Below, piece by piece: positions 1 through 6,240 of a stretch of DNA of 38,521 nucleotides. The position numbers and the translations under genes were made by a program. A model generated the notes under the pieces. That model made no database searches. It was not told the origin of the DNA and worked only from the letters and a program-made list of their open reading frames with translations. Numbering within the stretch: position 1 is the first letter of the stretch; each line of letters starts with the position of its first letter. Origin of the DNA: an uncultured Ruminococcus sp. (GTDB taxonomy: Bacteria; Bacillota; Clostridia; Oscillospirales; Acutalibacteraceae); contig CACYSI010000030.1 in NCBI GenBank assembly GCA_902776975.1, positions 1-38,521 on the forward strand, in the 5' to 3' direction.

Positions 1-80
1 GTAAGAGAGAGGCTTACGAGAAGCCTTCTGTAAAGCGTAAGAAGAAGTCCGAGGCTGCTCGCAAGCGTAAGTACAGATAA
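1..80 (+). CDS. rpsU: 30S ribosomal protein S21, C-terminal end (partial)
   Basis: Only the last 25 codons and the TAA stop (78-80) lie in the window; the reading frame starts at base 3. The tail reads KREAYEKPSVKRKKKSEAAR and then KRKYR, the very basic C-terminus typical of S21, a small protein of the 30S subunit platform near the 3' end of 16S rRNA. The start and upstream region are outside the window. A strong intrinsic terminator follows 12 bases after the stop, so this is the last gene of its transcription unit. The C-terminal sequence is distinctive enough for a confident call despite the truncation by the window edge. Confidence 0.9.
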   Translation, partial: KREAYEKPSVKRKKKSEAARKRKYR

Positions 81-91
81 TCAACAAACGA

Positions 92-117
92 ACGGACAGT
101 TTATCTGTCCGTTTTTT
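92..117 (+). terminator. Rho-independent terminator after rpsU
   Basis: Perfect 8-bp stem ACGGACAG / CTGTCCGT (92-99 and 105-112) with a TTTAT loop, followed by a T-run at 112-117. Confidence 0.9.
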
Positions 118-143
118 GTATTATCCGTTTAACATCATATAAT
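116..143 (+). promoter_or_regulatory. Putative sigma-A promoter for the lipoprotein gene
   Basis: TTGTAT (116-121), 16-bp spacer, TATAAT (138-143). It overlaps the T-run of the preceding terminator and lies about 40 bases before the chosen ATG. Confidence 0.45.
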
Positions 144-183
144 AACCATGATTTATAAACTCCCCGTTTTAAAGGTGTTGACT

Positions 184-759
184 ATGAAGAAAAGTATCGA
201 TATCCGACTCAGTATCATCTTATCCGCCGTTATCGCTCTGTCAGTCTGCTTATGCGGATGCACAAATAACGAAAAGGGCTTTACCATACCTGTTTCTCCC
301 GATGACAAGAGCGTGTTTGAGATGTGCACCACCATGTACAACGAGGTCAAGCTGAATGAGATATATAACGCTGCGATAGAGGCCGAGACCGCCGAGGCTC
401 TCGATAAAAAGTTCCCCGTGCAGTGCCTGAGAAAGTCCGATGACGGCTATCAGGTGATGTACGCGAGCACTAACGAGATGCTTATCCTCAATTATGATAA
501 GGACGCCAAATTTGTCGAAGGCAGCAAGAAGGCCGACCTCAGACGTCTTGTCACCAGCAAAGCGGTGTTTGACGAGCTTAAGGTAGGGGACAGCGTCCAT
601 CTGGTACAGGCTATCGACCACCACAGCTATATCCCGTTCATGGCGGGCGTCGAGGGCGCCGAGCTGTCATCCGATCACTTCTCCGAGGACGGCTACCATA
701 CTCATATCGAGTATGACAGCGATCATAAGATCACCTCTATCGAGACGACAGTGATGTGA
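184..759 (+). CDS. Putative lipoprotein of unknown function
   Basis: A 191-residue protein I do not recognise. I chose ATG 184 rather than the in-frame ATG at 148 because AAAGGTG (about 171-177) sits at ribosome-binding distance from 184, and because this start gives a clean lipoprotein signal: a short basic N-terminus (KKSIDIR), a hydrophobic stretch at about residues 9-22, and a lipobox-like LCGC with the lipidated cysteine at residue 26, followed by TNN. The rest is soluble, acidic and His-rich near the C-terminus, without repeats or membrane segments. Expected location is the outer face of the cytoplasmic membrane. It precedes the peptidase gene by only 10 bases, so the two are probably co-transcribed. 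The function is unknown; a sporulation or envelope role would be a guess. Confidence 0.7.
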   Translation: MKKSIDIRLSIILSAVIALSVCLCGCTNNEKGFTIPVSPDDKSVFEMCTTMYNEVKLNEIYNAAIEAETAEALDKKFPVQCLRKSDDGYQVMYASTNEMLILNYDKDAKFVEGSKKADLRRLVTSKAVFDELKVGDSVHLVQAIDHHSYIPFMAGVEGAELSSDHFSEDGYHTHIEYDSDHKITSIETTVM

Positions 760-769
760 GGTAAAGGCG

Positions 770-1837
770 TTGAACAGTATTGAGAGCTTACAGGCTTTTC
801 TGCCCGACAGCGGTACTGCCGCGCTTATCACGAGCAGCATAAACAACCGTTATCTCAGCGGCTTTGAGTCTACCGACGGAGCTTATCTCATCACACGCGA
901 CAAGGCTCGGGTACTGCTCGATTTTCGCTATTTTGAGGCGGCGTCAAAGCAGGTTCAGCCTCCTACTCAGGTAGTGCGCTTCAGCCGTCTTATTGATGAT
1001 CTCAACAGTATATTTCTAAAAGAGAATATTAAACATGTTTATATAGAAGACGCCGATATGACCGTAGCGGGCTTTGGAGAGTATAGTAGGGCGCTTAACG
1101 CCGAACTCCTCACCGACGGTCTGTCGGATAAGCTCAGCGAGCTTAGGATGGTCAAGACCGACGCTGAGGTCGAAAAGATCATCAAGGCTCAGCGAATAAC
1201 CGAGAGGGCTTTGAACGAGGTCTTAAACTGCTTAAAGCCCGGAGTCACCGAGCGGGAGATCGCCGTAGAGCTTGAGCATCTTATCAAAGTCTACGGCGGC
1301 GAGAGAGTCGCCTTCGACCTCATCTGTATCACGGGAGCAAACACCTCCCTGCCTCACGGCGTGCCGGGGGACAGGGTCGTCAAGGAGGGCGACTTCTTCA
1401 CCTTCGACGTAGGCTCCGTATATGAGGGCTACCACAGCGATATGACGCGCACCGTAGCGGTAGGCTATGCCACCGATGAGATGCGCGAGATATATGATAT
1501 CGTCCTCGAAGCGCATATCAAGGCTCAACAGGCGATCAAATCCGGAGTACCTGCACGCGATGTAGACGCTGCCGCCCGCGATCATATCGAGAGCAAGGGC
1601 TACGGCGAGTGCTTCGGCCACAGCACGGGTCACGGTGTCGGACTCGAGATACATGAGGTGCCCGCTGTCTCCAAGCGCTCTCATACCGTACTCAAAGACG
1701 GCATGATCATCACCGACGAGCCGGGTATCTACCTGCCGGGTAAGTTCGGAGTGCGTATCGAGGATATGTTCCTCGTAAGGGGAGATGATCCACTCGACCT
1801 TGCCGAAATACCCAAAGATTTAATTATTATCCGATAA
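770..1837 (+). CDS. Xaa-Pro aminopeptidase family (M24B metallopeptidase)
   Basis: A 355-residue M24B peptidase resembling Bacillus YqhT, expected to remove an N-terminal residue preceding proline in the cytoplasm. Residues about 1-125 form the creatinase-type N-terminal domain and 130-355 the pita-bread catalytic domain. The five dinuclear-metal ligands are visible as D213 (TFDVGS), D224 (HSDMTRT), H288 (GHGVGLE), E317 (TDEPGIY) and E331 (RIED); H196 in SLPHG is the usual accessory histidine. The start is TTG 770 with GAGGT (758-762) upstream. It sits directly before efp, as peptidase genes of this family do in many Firmicutes, although efp has its own promoter here. The family call is firm; substrate preference (aminopeptidase versus prolidase) is less so. 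Confidence 0.9.
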   Translation: MNSIESLQAFLPDSGTAALITSSINNRYLSGFESTDGAYLITRDKARVLLDFRYFEAASKQVQPPTQVVRFSRLIDDLNSIFLKENIKHVYIEDADMTVAGFGEYSRALNAELLTDGLSDKLSELRMVKTDAEVEKIIKAQRITERALNEVLNCLKPGVTEREIAVELEHLIKVYGGERVAFDLICITGANTSLPHGVPGDRVVKEGDFFTFDVGSVYEGYHSDMTRTVAVGYATDEMREIYDIVLEAHIKAQQAIKSGVPARDVDAAARDHIESKGYGECFGHSTGHGVGLEIHEVPAVSKRSHTVLKDGMIITDEPGIYLPGKFGVRIEDMFLVRGDDPLDLAEIPKDLIIIR

Positions 1838-1851
1838 AATGCGGTAAAGAC

Positions 1852-1880
1852 TTGATTTTTCTGCGTCTTGCCTGTATAAT
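1852..1880 (+). promoter_or_regulatory. Sigma-A promoter for efp
   Basis: TTGATT (1852-1857), 17-bp spacer, TATAAT (1875-1880). It starts 15 bases after the peptidase stop and gives a leader of about 80 bases before efp. Confidence 0.75.
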
Positions 1881-1906
1881 AGTAGAGATAAAGCGCTCTT
1901 TGAAGC

Positions 1907-1927
1907 CGCAGACACTCGTGTCACGGC
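1907..1927 (+). other. Hairpin in the efp 5' leader
   Basis: GACAC / GTGTC with flanking CCG / CGG forms a small stem-loop between the efp promoter and its ribosome binding site. No T-run follows, so it is not a terminator. The role is unknown. Confidence 0.4.
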
Positions 1928-1967
1928 ATATGAGCTCTTAAGATTAAACAATTAGGAGGAATTGAAT

Positions 1968-2534
1968 ATGATTTCTGCCGGCGATTTCAGAAACGGCGTA
2001 ACCTTTGAGATGGACGGACAGGTTGTTTCCATCATCGAGTTCCAGCATGTTAAGCCCGGTAAAGGCGCTGCTTTTGTAAGAACAAAGATCCGTAACGTCA
2101 TCACAGGCTCTGTTGTTGAGAAAACTTTTAACCCCAACGATAAGTACCCCACCGCTTTCATTGACCGTAAGGACATGGAGTACAGCTACTCCGACGGTGA
2201 TCTGTACTACTTTATGGATACCGAGACATGGGAGCAGATTCCGATCAACGCTTCTATCCTCGGCGACAGCTTCAAGTTTGTTAAAGAGAACATGGTATGT
2301 AAGGTGCTGTCCTATAAGGGCAACGTCTTCGGTGTAGAGCCGCCTAACTTTGTAGAGCTGCAGGTCACCCAGACCGATCCCGGCTTTGCAGGCAACACCG
2401 CTACCAACGCTACCAAGCCCGCTACCCTCGAGACAGGCGCTGAGATCAAGGTACCGCTCTTCATCGAAGAGGGCGAGATGATCCAGATCGACACCCGTAC
2501 AGGCGAGTATCTGGGCAGAGCAGGCAAAGCATAA
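1968..2534 (+). CDS. efp: Translation elongation factor P
   Basis: EF-P (188 residues) binds between the ribosomal P and E sites and relieves stalling at polyproline stretches. The protein begins [10 protein letters not shown] as usual for EF-P; ATG 1968 is preferred to the in-frame TTG at 1962 because AGGAGG (1952-1957) is 10 bases from the ATG and only 4 from the TTG. The domain I tip loop carries the lysine in KPGKGA (about residue 32), the residue modified in Bacillus and Escherichia EF-P; no modification enzyme is seen in the window. The S1/OB-like C-terminal half with [12 protein letters not shown] and the terminal [10 protein letters not shown] motif is intact. It is followed after 10 bases by the CD1247-type gene and has its own promoter. 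Confidence 0.97.
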   Translation: MISAGDFRNGVTFEMDGQVVSIIEFQHVKPGKGAAFVRTKIRNVITGSVVEKTFNPNDKYPTAFIDRKDMEYSYSDGDLYYFMDTETWEQIPINASILGDSFKFVKENMVCKVLSYKGNVFGVEPPNFVELQVTQTDPGFAGNTATNATKPATLETGAEIKVPLFIEEGEMIQIDTRTGEYLGRAGKA

Positions 2535-2544
2535 GGAGATCGCT

Positions 2545-3006
2545 ATGAATCTTACTGAGAGAATCGCCTATATCCGCGGTCTCGCGGAGGGCTTGAAGCT
2601 CGACGAGAGCAAAGACGAGGTCAAGGTCATCAACGCTATCATCGACCTGCTCGAGGATATGGCATATGATGTAGTCGATATCGAGGATGTCGTAGATGAC
2701 GTTTGCAACCAGGTGGATGAGATCGACGAGGATCTCGCTGAGGTAGAGGAAGAGGTCTACGGCGCTTACGGCGACTATGACGATGACTTTGATATAGACA
2801 ACGACGACGAGGCTTATTATGAGGTCACCTGCCCCGCGTGCAACGAGACTACTATCGTTGACGAGGACGCGCTGATTGAGGGAGAGCTCACATGTCCTTG
2901 CTGCGGCGCCGAGATCGAGTTCGACTTCTCTGAACTCAACGAGGATGAAGAGCCCGAGGATAAAAAGGTCGATGAAAAAGTCGACGAAAAAAAGACTGAA
3001 GAGTGA
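2545..3006 (+). CDS. CD1247-type acidic zinc-ribbon protein
   Basis: A 153-residue protein matching the family named CD1247 N-terminal domain-containing in clostridial annotations; no biochemical function is established to my knowledge. The N-terminal 50 residues (MNLTERIAYIRGLAEGLKLD and on) are helical. Residues about 50-90 are extremely Asp/Glu-rich. Residues 92-125 contain two CxxC pairs (CPAC and CPCC), a zinc ribbon, followed by an acidic and Lys-rich tail. AAGGAGAT is well spaced before ATG 2545, 10 bases after the efp stop, so the gene is in the efp operon. A strong terminator follows. The acidity and zinc ribbon suggest contact with nucleic-acid-binding or translation proteins, but this is inference from context only. 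Confidence 0.75.
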   Translation: MNLTERIAYIRGLAEGLKLDESKDEVKVINAIIDLLEDMAYDVVDIEDVVDDVCNQVDEIDEDLAEVEEEVYGAYGDYDDDFDIDNDDEAYYEVTCPACNETTIVDEDALIEGELTCPCCGAEIEFDFSELNEDEEPEDKKVDEKVDEKKTEE

Positions 3007-3038
3007 TCTCAGCCTGACTTAACAGTTTGATATGTATG

Positions 3039-3069
3039 AGCTGTCCGATACGTTCGGGCAGCTTTTTTG
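3039..3069 (+). terminator. Rho-independent terminator of the efp operon
   Basis: Stem AGCTGTCCGA / TCGGGCAGCT (3039-3048 and 3054-3063, one G-U pair), TACGT loop, then a T-run to 3069. Confidence 0.9.
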
Positions 3070-3074
3070 TTTTT

Positions 3075-3188
3075 GGCTCCCTTTCCTAAGGTGAGATTCT
3101 GTCCAAATCTAAGATTTGGTATACAGAATCCATACAGAGGAGAGCTGTCAGCGCAGCTGACTGAGGGTTGGACTGCTGAGTCTCAACC
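3075..3188 (+). repeat. MITE-like repeat, copy A (one arm)
   Basis: Bases 3075-3165 are almost identical (one base deleted) to the reverse complement of 5600-5691. The outer end is GGCTCCCTTTCCTAAG and the arm ends in GCTGACTGAG. Internally it holds a palindromic block around CAAATCTAAGATTTGG. After 3166 the copies diverge and copy A carries a hairpin at 3166-3188 (GGTTG-GACT / AGTC-T-CAACC). Copy A lacks the second terminal hairpin seen in copy B, so it is an incomplete or diverged element. No transposase is encoded. The rest of the 3007-3316 gap (3189-3316) shows no supported gene. Confidence 0.85.
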
Positions 3189-3316
3189 GATCAAAAAGGT
3201 TCAATGTTCCTCAGCAAGGCGTGAAAGAGCATTCATGCTGTATAACAGCGTTCACGTATCATCACTCAGCCGTAACCCATACGCGATGCGGGCATATTAT
3301 AGGCTGAGGTGATTTT

Positions 3317-3961
3317 ATGAGGTGTCGTCCGCGATTGAGTCCTGTCCGCCGCAGGATCCGTAAAGTCGTTGCTCTGCTGCTCGCTGTCATCGTGCTGTGT
3401 ACAGTGTACTTTGAGATAGCCGTTAAGTCTCTGCTGGGTGATGTGATAGTGCGGCAGATGCAGACCTTGTCCGTCAAGGCGGTCAACACCGCTGTCAGTA
3501 ATTTTCTTTCAGAGAATTTTGATATAGGCAATAAGCTCGTGAGTCTGTCATACAACAGCGGAGCAGTAGCCGCAGTGACCACCGATCCGGCTTACATAAA
3601 CTACGTCAAGACCGAGATCACCTCACGCGCTCAGGCTGAGATCGACCGTCTGTCACACTCGGGCGCGGTCAGCGCTCATATAGGCAGCTTTACGGGGCTG
3701 ATACTGTTAGCGGAGGTCGGCCCGGTGATAACGCTCGACGTAGACACCGCTCAGACCGTATCGTGCGAGTTTTGCAGCACCTTTGACAGCGCGGGGCTCA
3801 ATCAGACTCTACACCACATAACCCTGTCGGTCAATACCGAGGTGACGGTATACAACCCCTTCCGTATACGTCAGACAGTAGATTCACGCTCGGATTACGA
3901 GATAGCCCAGACCGTGATAGTGGGCGAGGTGCCGAGCTACGGCAGCGTGCTGACATATTGA
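3317..3961 (+). CDS. yunB: Sporulation protein YunB
   Basis: A 214-residue member of the YunB sporulation family, which in Bacillus is made in the mother cell and needed for normal spore formation; its biochemical role is unknown. A basic N-terminus is followed by one membrane segment at about residues 17-35, with the remainder on the outer side. Family signatures are IGSFTGLILLAEVGP (about 122-136) followed by the conserved SAGLNQTLHHI block and the C-terminal AQTVIVGEVPSYG. It is somewhat shorter than Bacillus YunB (about 250 residues). GAGGTG precedes ATG 3317. A weak sigma-E-like -10 (CATACGCG, 3279-3286) is visible upstream, but its -35 match is poor. It stands alone between an inserted repeat and the miaB promoter. 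Confidence 0.88.
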   Translation: MRCRPRLSPVRRRIRKVVALLLAVIVLCTVYFEIAVKSLLGDVIVRQMQTLSVKAVNTAVSNFLSENFDIGNKLVSLSYNSGAVAAVTTDPAYINYVKTEITSRAQAEIDRLSHSGAVSAHIGSFTGLILLAEVGPVITLDVDTAQTVSCEFCSTFDSAGLNQTLHHITLSVNTEVTVYNPFRIRQTVDSRSDYEIAQTVIVGEVPSYGSVLTY

Positions 3962-4040
3962 TTCTTTCCGCTGATAGTGTTTGTTGCGGGATATTTGACT
4001 CCCGACAGATGCCTATCTACAATATTTTGCGTAAAATAGC

Positions 4041-4069
4041 TTGAAAAGCCTGATATATTGTGATATAAT
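4041..4069 (+). promoter_or_regulatory. Sigma-A promoter for miaB
   Basis: TTGAAA (4041-4046), 17-bp spacer, TATAAT (4064-4069), about 40 bases before the miaB start. Confidence 0.8.
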
Positions 4070-4110
4070 CATTTGGATAATAGGATCATATTAAACTGGA
4101 GGCATATGGC

Positions 4111-5511
4111 TTGTCTGAGACTGTAAGGATGGATGACAGACAAATCGAATATCTTGATCTTACCGCAGAGCTGATGAGCATACGCAAGCTCGGCGATGAG
4201 CCGCTCGCCTATGTGCGCACCTACGGCTGTCAGCAGAACGTCGCCGACAGCGAGCGCATCAAGGGTATGCTGGCGCGCGCGGGCTACGGCTTTACCGAGA
4301 ATGTAGAAGAAGCCGACTTCATACTCTTCAACACCTGCGCGGTGCGTGAGCACGCCGAGGACAGGGTGTTCGGTAATGTGGGAGCGCTCAAAAAGCTCAA
4401 GCGCCGTCATCCTCAGATACTCATCGCCCTGTGCGGATGTATGATGGAGCAGGAGCACGTCGCCGAGCGCATACACAGGAGCTTTCCCTTTGTCGGACTG
4501 GTGTTCGGCACGCATTGTATGCATATTTTCCCCGAGCTTTTGTACAAGAGCCTTGTAGACGGCTCGCGCCTTATCGTCAGAGATAACGACGATAAGCTGG
4601 TGCATGAGGGCGTACCGACACTGCGCGACGGCAGCTTCAAGGGCTGGCTGCCCATCATGTATGGCTGCGATAACTTCTGTACATACTGTATAGTGCCGTA
4701 TGTGCGCGGCAGAGAGCGCAGCCGAGAGCCCGATACCATCATCGCCGAAGCCCGTGATATGATAGAGCGGGGTTACAAGGATATAACCCTCTTAGGGCAG
4801 AACGTGAACAGCTACGGCAAGGGGCTCAGCCCGAGACCCACCTTTGCCGGTCTGCTGAGCGAGATAGATAAGATAGAGGGCGACTATTGGCTGAGGTTCA
4901 TGACCTCTCATCCCAAGGACTGTACAAGAGAGCTGATAGATACCATAGCCCAGAGCAAGCACGTCAGCCTGCATCTGCATCTGCCGTTCCAGTCGGGATC
5001 AGACAGGGTCTTAAAGGCTATGAACCGTCACTATACCCGCGAGAAGTACCTTGATATAGTCAAGTACGCCAAGTCGAAGATACCCGACGTATCGCTGACC
5101 TCAGACGTTATCGTCGGCTTCCCGGGCGAGACGAGAGAGGACTTTGAACAGACTCTCTCGCTTATACGCGAGGTGGGCTTTACCTCGCTGTTCACCTTCA
5201 TCTTCTCACCGCGCAAGGGCACTCCCGCCGCGACTATGGACGATCCCGTATCGGATGAAGAGAAGGGCTTGTGGTTCCGTGAGCTGCTCGCCGTGCAGGA
5301 GGAGATAGCTGCTGAGCGCTGTTCTTCGATGGTCGGCAGGATTGAGAAGGTGCTGGTCGAAGAGAAGTCAAAGACCGAGGGCAGACTCTGCGGACGTACC
5401 TCGGGCAACATCATCGTCGAGTTCGACGGTGACGACAGCCTGATAGGCGACTTCCGTAACGTAAAGATCACTCAGGCTCGAAACTGGATACTCACAGGTG
5501 AGCTTGTATAG
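4111..5511 (+). CDS. miaB: tRNA 2-methylthio-N6-isopentenyladenosine-37 methylthiotransferase MiaB
   Basis: MiaB is a radical-SAM enzyme adding a methylthio group to i6A37 of tRNAs reading UNN codons; the i6A substrate is made by MiaA, encoded at 10907. The 466-residue protein has the N-terminal UPF0004 domain with the auxiliary cluster cysteines C40, C76 and C110, the radical-SAM motif C186-x3-C190-x2-C193 in YGCDNFCTYCIVPYVRGRE, and a C-terminal TRAM domain (about 400-466). TTG 4111 is taken as start because TGGAGG (4097-4102) is well placed for it; ATG 4129 is a possible alternative. The neighbours ricA, mutS and mutL match the Bacillus ymcB-ymcA-mutS-mutL order. A MITE-like element starts right at the stop codon and separates it from ricA. 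Confidence 0.96.
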   Translation: MSETVRMDDRQIEYLDLTAELMSIRKLGDEPLAYVRTYGCQQNVADSERIKGMLARAGYGFTENVEEADFILFNTCAVREHAEDRVFGNVGALKKLKRRHPQILIALCGCMMEQEHVAERIHRSFPFVGLVFGTHCMHIFPELLYKSLVDGSRLIVRDNDDKLVHEGVPTLRDGSFKGWLPIMYGCDNFCTYCIVPYVRGRERSREPDTIIAEARDMIERGYKDITLLGQNVNSYGKGLSPRPTFAGLLSEIDKIEGDYWLRFMTSHPKDCTRELIDTIAQSKHVSLHLHLPFQSGSDRVLKAMNRHYTREKYLDIVKYAKSKIPDVSLTSDVIVGFPGETREDFEQTLSLIREVGFTSLFTFIFSPRKGTPAATMDDPVSDEEKGLWFRELLAVQEEIAAERCSSMVGRIEKVLVEEKSKTEGRLCGRTSGNIIVEFDGDDSLIGDFRNVKITQARNWILTGELV

Positions 5512-5691
5512 CCTCCCTTTTCTAAGGGAGGTGGCTCCGCAGGAGCCGGAGGGTTGATTCTTTGATTATAATTTCGTTGTATCTGATTATTTTGAAACTC
5601 TCAGTCAGCTGACGCTGACAGCTCTCCTCTGTATGGATTCTGTATACCAAATCTTAGATTTGGACAGAATCTCACCTTAGGAAAGGGAGCC
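5511..5691 (-). repeat. MITE-like repeat, copy B (apparently full length)
   Basis: A non-coding element of about 181 bp between the miaB stop and ricA. One end has a perfect hairpin CCTCCCTT-TTCT-AAGGGAGG (5512-5531) followed by GGCTCC / GGAGCC; the other end is CTTAGGAAAGGGAGCC. The two ends are imperfect terminal inverted repeats. Bases 5600-5691 are the reverse complement of copy A at 3075-3165. No coding capacity. The hairpin just after the miaB stop could also act as a 3' end or processing signal. Confidence 0.85.
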
Positions 5692-5718
5692 TACAATAAT
5701 TCTAAAGGAGATATAAAC

Positions 5719-6126
5719 ATGACAGACGTAATCGCATTGGCAAGACAGCTCGGACACGCCATACAGGAGCAGGACGAGTATAAGAATATCATGAAAGCTA
5801 AGACAGAGGCTGACGCCGACGAGACTTTACAGGCGCTGATCACCGAGTTCAACATCAAGCGCGTGGCTATCAACGCAGAGGCGTGCAAGTCAGACCGCGA
5901 CGAGGATGCGCTCAAAAAGCTCAATGAAGAGATGCGCACCGCATATTCGGACATCATGTCTAACGAGCATATGAAGGCGTATAACGACGCCAAGCAGGCT
6001 TTTGACCGCGTGGTACAGCGCGTACAGGCTATCGTTCAGCAGAGCGCCGACGGCGAGGATCCCGATACCACCGACTTCTCCGAGGACTGCACTCACGACT
6101 GCTCCACCTGCGGAGGCTGCCACTAA
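5719..6126 (+). CDS. ricA: YlbF/YmcA family protein (RicA-like)
   Basis: A 135-residue all-helical YlbF/YmcA-family protein. In Bacillus, RicA (YmcA) forms a complex with YlbF and YaaT that carries iron-sulfur clusters and influences RNA maturation by RNase Y, sporulation and biofilm formation. The call rests on the family-type sequence (VIALARQLGHAIQEQDEY, NIKR, MKAYNDAKQAFDRVVQRVQA) and on the miaB-ricA-mutS order, as in Bacillus. The end is notable: four cysteines C124-x3-C128-x2-C131-x2-C134 in the last 12 residues, suitable for binding a metal or Fe-S cluster. AAAGGAG is well spaced before ATG 5719. No YlbF or YaaT partner is encoded here. YlbF itself is a possible alternative name; context favours RicA. 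Confidence 0.82.
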   Translation: MTDVIALARQLGHAIQEQDEYKNIMKAKTEADADETLQALITEFNIKRVAINAEACKSDRDEDALKKLNEEMRTAYSDIMSNEHMKAYNDAKQAFDRVVQRVQAIVQQSADGEDPDTTDFSEDCTHDCSTCGGCH

Positions 6127-6127
6127 A

Positions 6128-6142
6128 CGGCACTTTGTGCCG
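6128..6142 (+). other. Short perfect hairpin after ricA
   Basis: CGGCAC-TTT-GTGCCG immediately after the ricA stop, with no T-run. It may be an mRNA 3' structure or part of the repeat that follows. Confidence 0.4.
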
Positions 6143-6144
6143 CG

Positions 6145-6179
6145 GTGAATGGTGAACGGTTAATGGTGAATGGTGAAGG
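6145..6179 (+). repeat. Five tandem heptamers (GTGAATG type)
   Basis: Consecutive units GTGAATG, GTGAACG, GTTAATG, GTGAATG, GTGAAGG fill the gap between ricA and mutS. They are followed by a CTCGC-TTC-GCTCG-like inverted sequence (6183-6195). Confidence 0.8.
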
Positions 6180-6240
6180 TCACTCGCTTCGCTCGAACGA
6201 TTCTGTTTGATATTTGATGATACTTAGGGGAGGTGTATGT

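Noticed and set aside
3067-3312. 81-residue plus-strand reading frame
   Set aside because: It runs through the MITE-like arm and a non-coding gap, has no ribosome binding site and no recognisable sequence.
4106-4108. ATG as the miaB start
   Set aside because: Out of frame with miaB; TTG 4111 is in frame and correctly spaced from TGGAGG.
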